10,155 bases of DNA from an uncultured Sulfurimonas sp. (lineage in GTDB: Bacteria; Campylobacterota; Campylobacteria; Campylobacterales; Sulfurimonadaceae), in contig CALDOC010000385.1 of NCBI GenBank assembly GCA_937914675.1, positions 1 through 10,155 of the forward strand, read 5' to 3'. Under the pieces are notes generated by a model. The model was not told the origin of the DNA. It saw only the letters and a list, made by a program, of their open reading frames with translations, and did no database searches. A program made the position numbers and the translations under genes. This document shows, one piece after another, positions 7,452-10,155 of this stretch. How positions within the stretch are numbered: the first letter of the stretch is position 1; each line of letters opens with the position of its first letter.

Positions 7452-7533
7452 AAAATTGTAAATTTTACATAGTTTCTTTTGTATTTTAAGCTCTTTTTAA
7501 AGACACTTAGTCTATTTAGAAAACAGGTCATTT

Positions 7534-7539
7534 ATTATA
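7534..7539 (-). promoter_or_regulatory. -10 box of the gltBD promoter
   Basis: A perfect TATAAT on the minus strand. The expected transcription start is near 7527, giving a leader of about 85 bases before gltB. The ATG at 7531 lies between this box and the start site, so it should not be in the transcript. No good -35 hexamer is seen. A sigma-54 site (GG-N10-GC) was looked for and not found. Confidence 0.55.
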
Positions 7540-7742
7540 CTGTTTAATTGTTTAAATATTTATAATTTAGATAATGTTTTTTAAGTAAATTTCTATTTTT
7601 GTGTAGTTTTGGAAGTTTGACAATTGAAGTTTTTGATTAAAATAAGAGTGGCAAGTGTACCATATTACGCTGTCGCTTTAGTAAACAATTTTACAAATTA
7701 AAATTAAATCTATCTATAAAACTACTTATCAAAAAACTTGTG

Positions 7743-7748
7743 TATAAT
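7743..7748 (+). promoter_or_regulatory. -10 box of the ppaC promoter
   Basis: TATAAT, 26 bp before the ppaC ATG, so the leader is short. The -35 position shows nothing close to TTGACA. The ribosome site AAAGG (7763-7767) follows, seven bases before the start codon. Confidence 0.6.
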
Positions 7749-7774
7749 TACGAAAAAAATATAAAGGCTCTTAA

Positions 7775-8692
7775 ATGTCAACATACGTTTTTGGACATAG
7801 AAACCCAGATAGCGACTCTATCGTAGGCGCTATCTCACTTTCATACCTTAAAAACCAACTAGGTGAAGATTGTATTCCCGCTCGTCAAGGCGACATTTCC
7901 GCTGAAACGGAATTCATTTTAAACAAATTTGGAGGAAAACTTCCAGTACTTAAAACTTCAGTGGCTGGCGAAACCGTTTACATAGTGGATTCTACGGATA
8001 AAATCCATTTTCAAGACGATATTGACGAAGCGACGATTCTTGGTATATTTGACCATCATAAACTTGGTGATTTGACAACAGACACTCCACTTGAAGCATG
8101 GATTCGTCCCGTTGGCTGTTCCAACACGGTTATCAAAGAAGCCTATGACCATTATGGCGTTGCCATTCCAAAAGACATCGCTGGCATGATGATGATGGCG
8201 ATTTTGAGCGATACCGTCATTTTCAAATCTCCTACTTGTACAAAAGTAGATACGAAAGCGGTAAAAGAACTTGCTAAAATCGCTGAGATTGAAGATTATA
8301 AAGCGCTTGGCATGGAGATGTTTATAGTAAAATCCGCGGTGAACGGTTCAACCGCGCGTGAGCTAAACACGAGAGACTACAAGCCTTTTGACATGAATGG
8401 CTCAATGGTTGGAGTAAATCAACTTGAAATGATAGACATATCCGCTCTCGACGATAGAAAATACGAGATACTTGAAGATATGAAAAAAATGAAAGAAGAA
8501 GATGGTCTTCACACAATGCTCGTTCTTTTAACTGACATCATGAAAGAAGGTTCTCAACTTTTATGCATAAGTGACGATGAGAGTAAAATTGAAGCTGCAT
8601 TTGGGAAAAAATTACACAATAATCAAGTTTGGCTGGATGGCGTTTTAAGTCGTAAAAAACAGGTTATACCTTTCGTACAACCTCTGTTTTAA
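7775..8692 (+). CDS. ppaC: Manganese-dependent inorganic pyrophosphatase (family II, DHH superfamily)
   Basis: Cytoplasmic enzyme hydrolysing pyrophosphate to two phosphates, which pulls forward biosynthetic steps such as tRNA charging and DNA and RNA synthesis. At 305 residues it matches the compact family II enzymes without CBS domains (about 305-310). The metal-site residues are all in place and match the B. subtilis PpaC spacing: H8, D12 and D14 (GHRNPDSDS), D72, H94 within the DHH motif (93-95), and D146 (LSDT). The C-terminal DHHA2 domain ends with the phosphate-binding SRKKQ (292-296) followed by VIP. It is a separate transcription unit on the plus strand, divergent from gltB and converging on ychF. 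Family II enzymes are unrelated to the common family I Ppa found in many other proteobacteria. Confidence 0.97.
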   Translation: MSTYVFGHRNPDSDSIVGAISLSYLKNQLGEDCIPARQGDISAETEFILNKFGGKLPVLKTSVAGETVYIVDSTDKIHFQDDIDEATILGIFDHHKLGDLTTDTPLEAWIRPVGCSNTVIKEAYDHYGVAIPKDIAGMMMMAILSDTVIFKSPTCTKVDTKAVKELAKIAEIEDYKALGMEMFIVKSAVNGSTARELNTRDYKPFDMNGSMVGVNQLEMIDISALDDRKYEILEDMKKMKEEDGLHTMLVLLTDIMKEGSQLLCISDDESKIEAAFGKKLHNNQVWLDGVLSRKKQVIPFVQPLF

Positions 8693-8716
8693 TCGCAATG
8701 GCACTTTTTTTAGTAC
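8693..8716. other. Convergent ppaC / ychF junction (24 bp)
   Basis: The two genes end 24 bp apart, tail to tail. A T7 run (8705-8711) lies in the gap, and a 7-bp inverted repeat, GCACTTT (8701-8707) with AAAGTGC (8732-8738), spans the end of ychF. The repeat is not directly followed by a T-tract in either direction, so I do not call it a terminator. Confidence 0.5.
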
Positions 8717-9817
8717 CTATACGTTAAATCTAAAGTGCATGACGTCGCCGTCTTGCACTATGTACTCTTTGCCCTCAAGTCTCATTTTACCAGCTTCTTT
8801 AGCCTTTGCTTCTCCGCCAAACTCTACAAAGTCGTTATAAGCGATAACTTCCGCGCGGATAAAACCTTTTTCAAAATCATTATGAATTGCCGCCGCGGCG
8901 CGAGGAGCCGTTGAATTTTGTTTGATCGTCCATGAGCGAACTTCTTTAACTCCAGCTGTAAAGTAGCTCATTAGACCTAATTTATGAAAACCTTTTTGGA
9001 TAATTTGCTCAAGTCCCGACTCTTCGACGCCTAGGTCCGTTAAGAACTCTTGAGCTTCTTCTTCGTCAAGTCCGATTAACTCTTCTTCTATTTTGGCGCA
9101 TAGCTTTATAAGTTCGCAGTTATGTTTTTTTGCATGTTCTCTTAAAGCGATTACATACTCATTATCTTCAAGAAGACCGTCTTCATCCGTGTTCGCGCCA
9201 TACATAATTTCTTTAGCCGTTAAAAATCTCACTTCATTTACAAGTTGAGCATACTCTTCAGTGTCGGTTTTAGTATAATTTCTAGCAAGATTTCCGTCCC
9301 CTAAAAACTCTAAAAGTTCTTCTGCAATATCTAAAACGGCTTTAGCGTTTTTGTCAGTTCTAGCTTGTTTTTTTAGTCTCTCGATTCTATTTGACAAAAC
9401 TTCAATGTCTGCTAAAATAAGTTCGCCTTCAATGATTTCAACATCTCTTAAAGGATCGATGCTACCCTCGGTATGCACTATGTTATCATCATGAAAACAT
9501 CTTACAATTTGAAGTATAACTTCCGTTTCACGAATGTTTGAAAGAAATTTGTTTCCTAGTCCCTCTCCTTTTGAAGCGCCTTTGACAAGACCAGCTATGT
9601 CAACAAAATCCAATGTTGAGTGCTGAATTCGTTCCGGTTTAACAATTTTTGCTAACGCATGAAGTCTTTTGTCGGGAACTGGAACGATGGCTTTGTTTGG
9701 TTCTATTGTACAAAATGGATAATTTGCGGCTTCGGCGTTTTGCGCTTTTGTAAGCGCGTTAAAAGTTGTTGATTTACCTACGTTTGGAAGTCCCACTAGA
9801 CCAATTGCTAATCCCAT
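8717..9817 (-). CDS. ychF: YchF/OLA1-family ribosome-binding P-loop ATPase
   Basis: Universally conserved Obg-like NTPase that binds ribosomes and, unlike most of its class, prefers ATP to GTP; linked in other bacteria to stress responses and translation. 366 residues, family-typical (about 363). The P-loop GLPNVGKS (9-16) has Leu10 where classical GTPases keep a catalytic Gln region (HAS-type). G3 is DFVDIAG (70-76). The G4 position carries NTDE (209-212), the N-x-x-E of YchF instead of NKxD, which explains ATP use. CAKIEEEL (240-247) stands at G5. A coiled-coil arm (about 130-200) interrupts the G domain, and a TGS domain fills about 283-366. The ATG at 9817 is preceded by GGAG five bases upstream. 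In many bacteria ychF follows pth; here no partner is visible. Confidence 0.97.
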   Translation of the reverse strand: MGLAIGLVGLPNVGKSTTFNALTKAQNAEAANYPFCTIEPNKAIVPVPDKRLHALAKIVKPERIQHSTLDFVDIAGLVKGASKGEGLGNKFLSNIRETEVILQIVRCFHDDNIVHTEGSIDPLRDVEIIEGELILADIEVLSNRIERLKKQARTDKNAKAVLDIAEELLEFLGDGNLARNYTKTDTEEYAQLVNEVRFLTAKEIMYGANTDEDGLLEDNEYVIALREHAKKHNCELIKLCAKIEEELIGLDEEEAQEFLTDLGVEESGLEQIIQKGFHKLGLMSYFTAGVKEVRSWTIKQNSTAPRAAAAIHNDFEKGFIRAEVIAYNDFVEFGGEAKAKEAGKMRLEGKEYIVQDGDVMHFRFNV

Positions 9818-9870
9818 ATCTTCTCCGATATATATTGATATTTTATTTAACCCCTAAAATAAGAGGTTCG

Positions 9871-9911
9871 TAACGGTTATACTTGAGCGTGTTAGACTGA
9901 TGAGACCGTTA
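9871..9911 (-). other. Inverted repeat in the ychF leader
   Basis: TAACGGT (9871-9877) and ACCGTTA (9905-9911) are exact 7-bp inverted repeats with a 27-base loop. They lie at the very 5' end of the predicted ychF leader. They could form a stem in the mRNA or act as a dyad near the transcription start. No known riboswitch is recognised. Confidence 0.35.
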
Positions 9912-9922
9912 AGATTAGTGGA

Positions 9923-9952
9923 ATTATACTTAATAAACCTTATATATTACAA
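9923..9952 (-). promoter_or_regulatory. Probable ychF promoter
   Basis: On the minus strand TTGTAA (9952-9947) and TATAAT (9928-9923) are 18 bp apart: a full -10 and a 4-of-6 match to -35. The predicted start near 9916 gives a leader of about 100 bases before ychF. Confidence 0.55.
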
Positions 9953-10023
9953 ATAAAAGTCATGACCCTAAGAGAGAAAAGCTATTTAGTTTCTTCATAG
10001 TAAATTGCATTAAATTATAAAAT

Positions 10024-10052
10024 ATGACGATATGCAATGTTTTTGCTATAAT
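10024..10052 (+). promoter_or_regulatory. Strong plus-strand promoter without a visible gene
   Basis: ATGACG (10024-10029, 4 of 6 to TTGACA), a 17-bp spacer, and TATAAT (10047-10052) preceded by TGC, making an extended -10. This is the best promoter match in the window. A second TATAAT stands at 10066-10071. Transcription would start near 10059 and run off the right edge, so its gene is either outside the window or has been separated from it by the element that may begin at 10104. Confidence 0.6.
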
Positions 10053-10103
10053 AATATTTTTAAACTATAATAGCTTCAACAAGATGCAAAAAAAGTAAAT
10101 TAA

Positions 10104-10155
10104 GGGAACCTCTAAAAACCACTTCCAAAGTAACCTAAATCAGATTCCACATTTA
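10104..10155. mobile_element. Possible left end of an insertion sequence (IS5-like), running off the right edge
   Basis: The string GGGAACCTCTAAAAACC starts at 10104, directly after TTAA (10100-10103). From memory it resembles terminal inverted repeats of IS5-type elements, which often begin GGGAACCTCT and duplicate a 3-4 bp A/T-rich target. No transposase gene or opposite end is in view. It is a pattern match only and could be ordinary sequence. Confidence 0.3.

Larger units (their letters stand above)
7442..7774. other. Divergent gltB / ppaC intergenic region (333 bp)
   Basis: Very AT-rich non-coding DNA between two divergent genes. It holds the gltB leader and -10 box on the left and the ppaC -10 box and ribosome site on the right. 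The middle (about 7560-7700) has short AT palindromes such as AATTTTA-N5-TAAAATT (7687-7705), no more than expected for this composition. I see no RNA gene, riboswitch core or long repeat in it. Confidence 0.7.
9818..10155. other. Non-coding right end of the window (338 bp)
   Basis: No coding region is visible on either strand. The left third holds the ychF ribosome site, leader and promoter. The middle has paired ATTGCAT/ATGCAAT sites (10004-10010, 10032-10038) and two plus-strand TATAAT boxes. The last 52 bases begin with a possible insertion-sequence end. The only ATG after the promoters (10084) meets a stop after four codons. Confidence 0.7.

Noticed and set aside
7650..7670. Sigma-54 promoter for gltB around TGGCAAG / GGTACACTTGCC
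   Set aside because: The GG and GC elements are not 10 bases apart on either strand, so the required -24/-12 spacing is missing.
8701..8738. Shared terminator between ppaC and ychF
   Set aside because: The 7-bp repeat overlaps the ychF coding end, has a 24-base loop and lacks a T-tract directly after the stem in either direction.
10084..10098. Leader peptide starting at the ATG at 10084
   Set aside because: It has only four codons before a stop and no Shine-Dalgarno sequence.
9862..10113. Possible small mobile element bounded by AGAGGTTC (9862-9869) and GAACCTCT (10106-10113)
   Set aside because: The 8-bp match is inverted, but the repeats face outward compared with an IS end, the flanking bases differ, and the span contains the ychF promoter and leader. 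Probably chance.

Overview
The window looks like chromosomal DNA from a Campylobacterota (epsilonproteobacterial) bacterium, possibly close to Sulfurimonas. The reasons are the AT-rich sequence, TATAAT -10 boxes with poor or absent -35 boxes, a GltX that starts exactly like the second, short-N-terminus GluRS paralogue of that phylum, and a family II (Mn-dependent) pyrophosphatase. The genus is an inference; no database search was run.

Layout, left to right. Positions 1-419 (minus) hold the N-terminal part of a glutamyl-tRNA synthetase running off the left edge. Immediately upstream, on the same strand, is a complete tRNA-Glu(UUC) gene (504-578). A perfect 15-bp inverted repeat (607-648) lies over its promoter. 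Next on the minus strand come an unusual response regulator (receiver domain plus a probable ribbon-helix-helix DNA-binding tail, 657-1202), a 68-residue acidic protein of unknown function (1287-1493), and glutamate synthase as gltB-gltD (7441 down to 1614, 2 bp between the genes). A 333-bp divergent intergenic region separates gltB from ppaC on the plus strand (7775-8692). ppaC converges, across 24 bp, on ychF (minus, 8717-9817). The last 338 bp contain no gene. They hold the ychF promoter and leader, a strong plus-strand promoter with no visible gene, and a 17-base string from 10104 that resembles the terminus of an insertion sequence continuing past the right edge.

The minus-strand genes share a theme. 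GltBD makes glutamate from glutamine and 2-oxoglutarate, tRNA-Glu accepts glutamate, and GltX charges it. Between them sit an orphan response regulator and a small unknown protein. Whether these are co-regulated cannot be told from sequence, and several internal promoters and hairpins suggest separate transcription units. ppaC and ychF are housekeeping genes.

Most of the window is ordinary core genome. The parts most worth a second look are the receiver-RHH response regulator, the 15-bp palindrome on the tRNA promoter, and the right-hand end with its orphan promoter and possible mobile-element boundary. I see no CRISPR array, phage gene, toxin-antitoxin pair or defence system.
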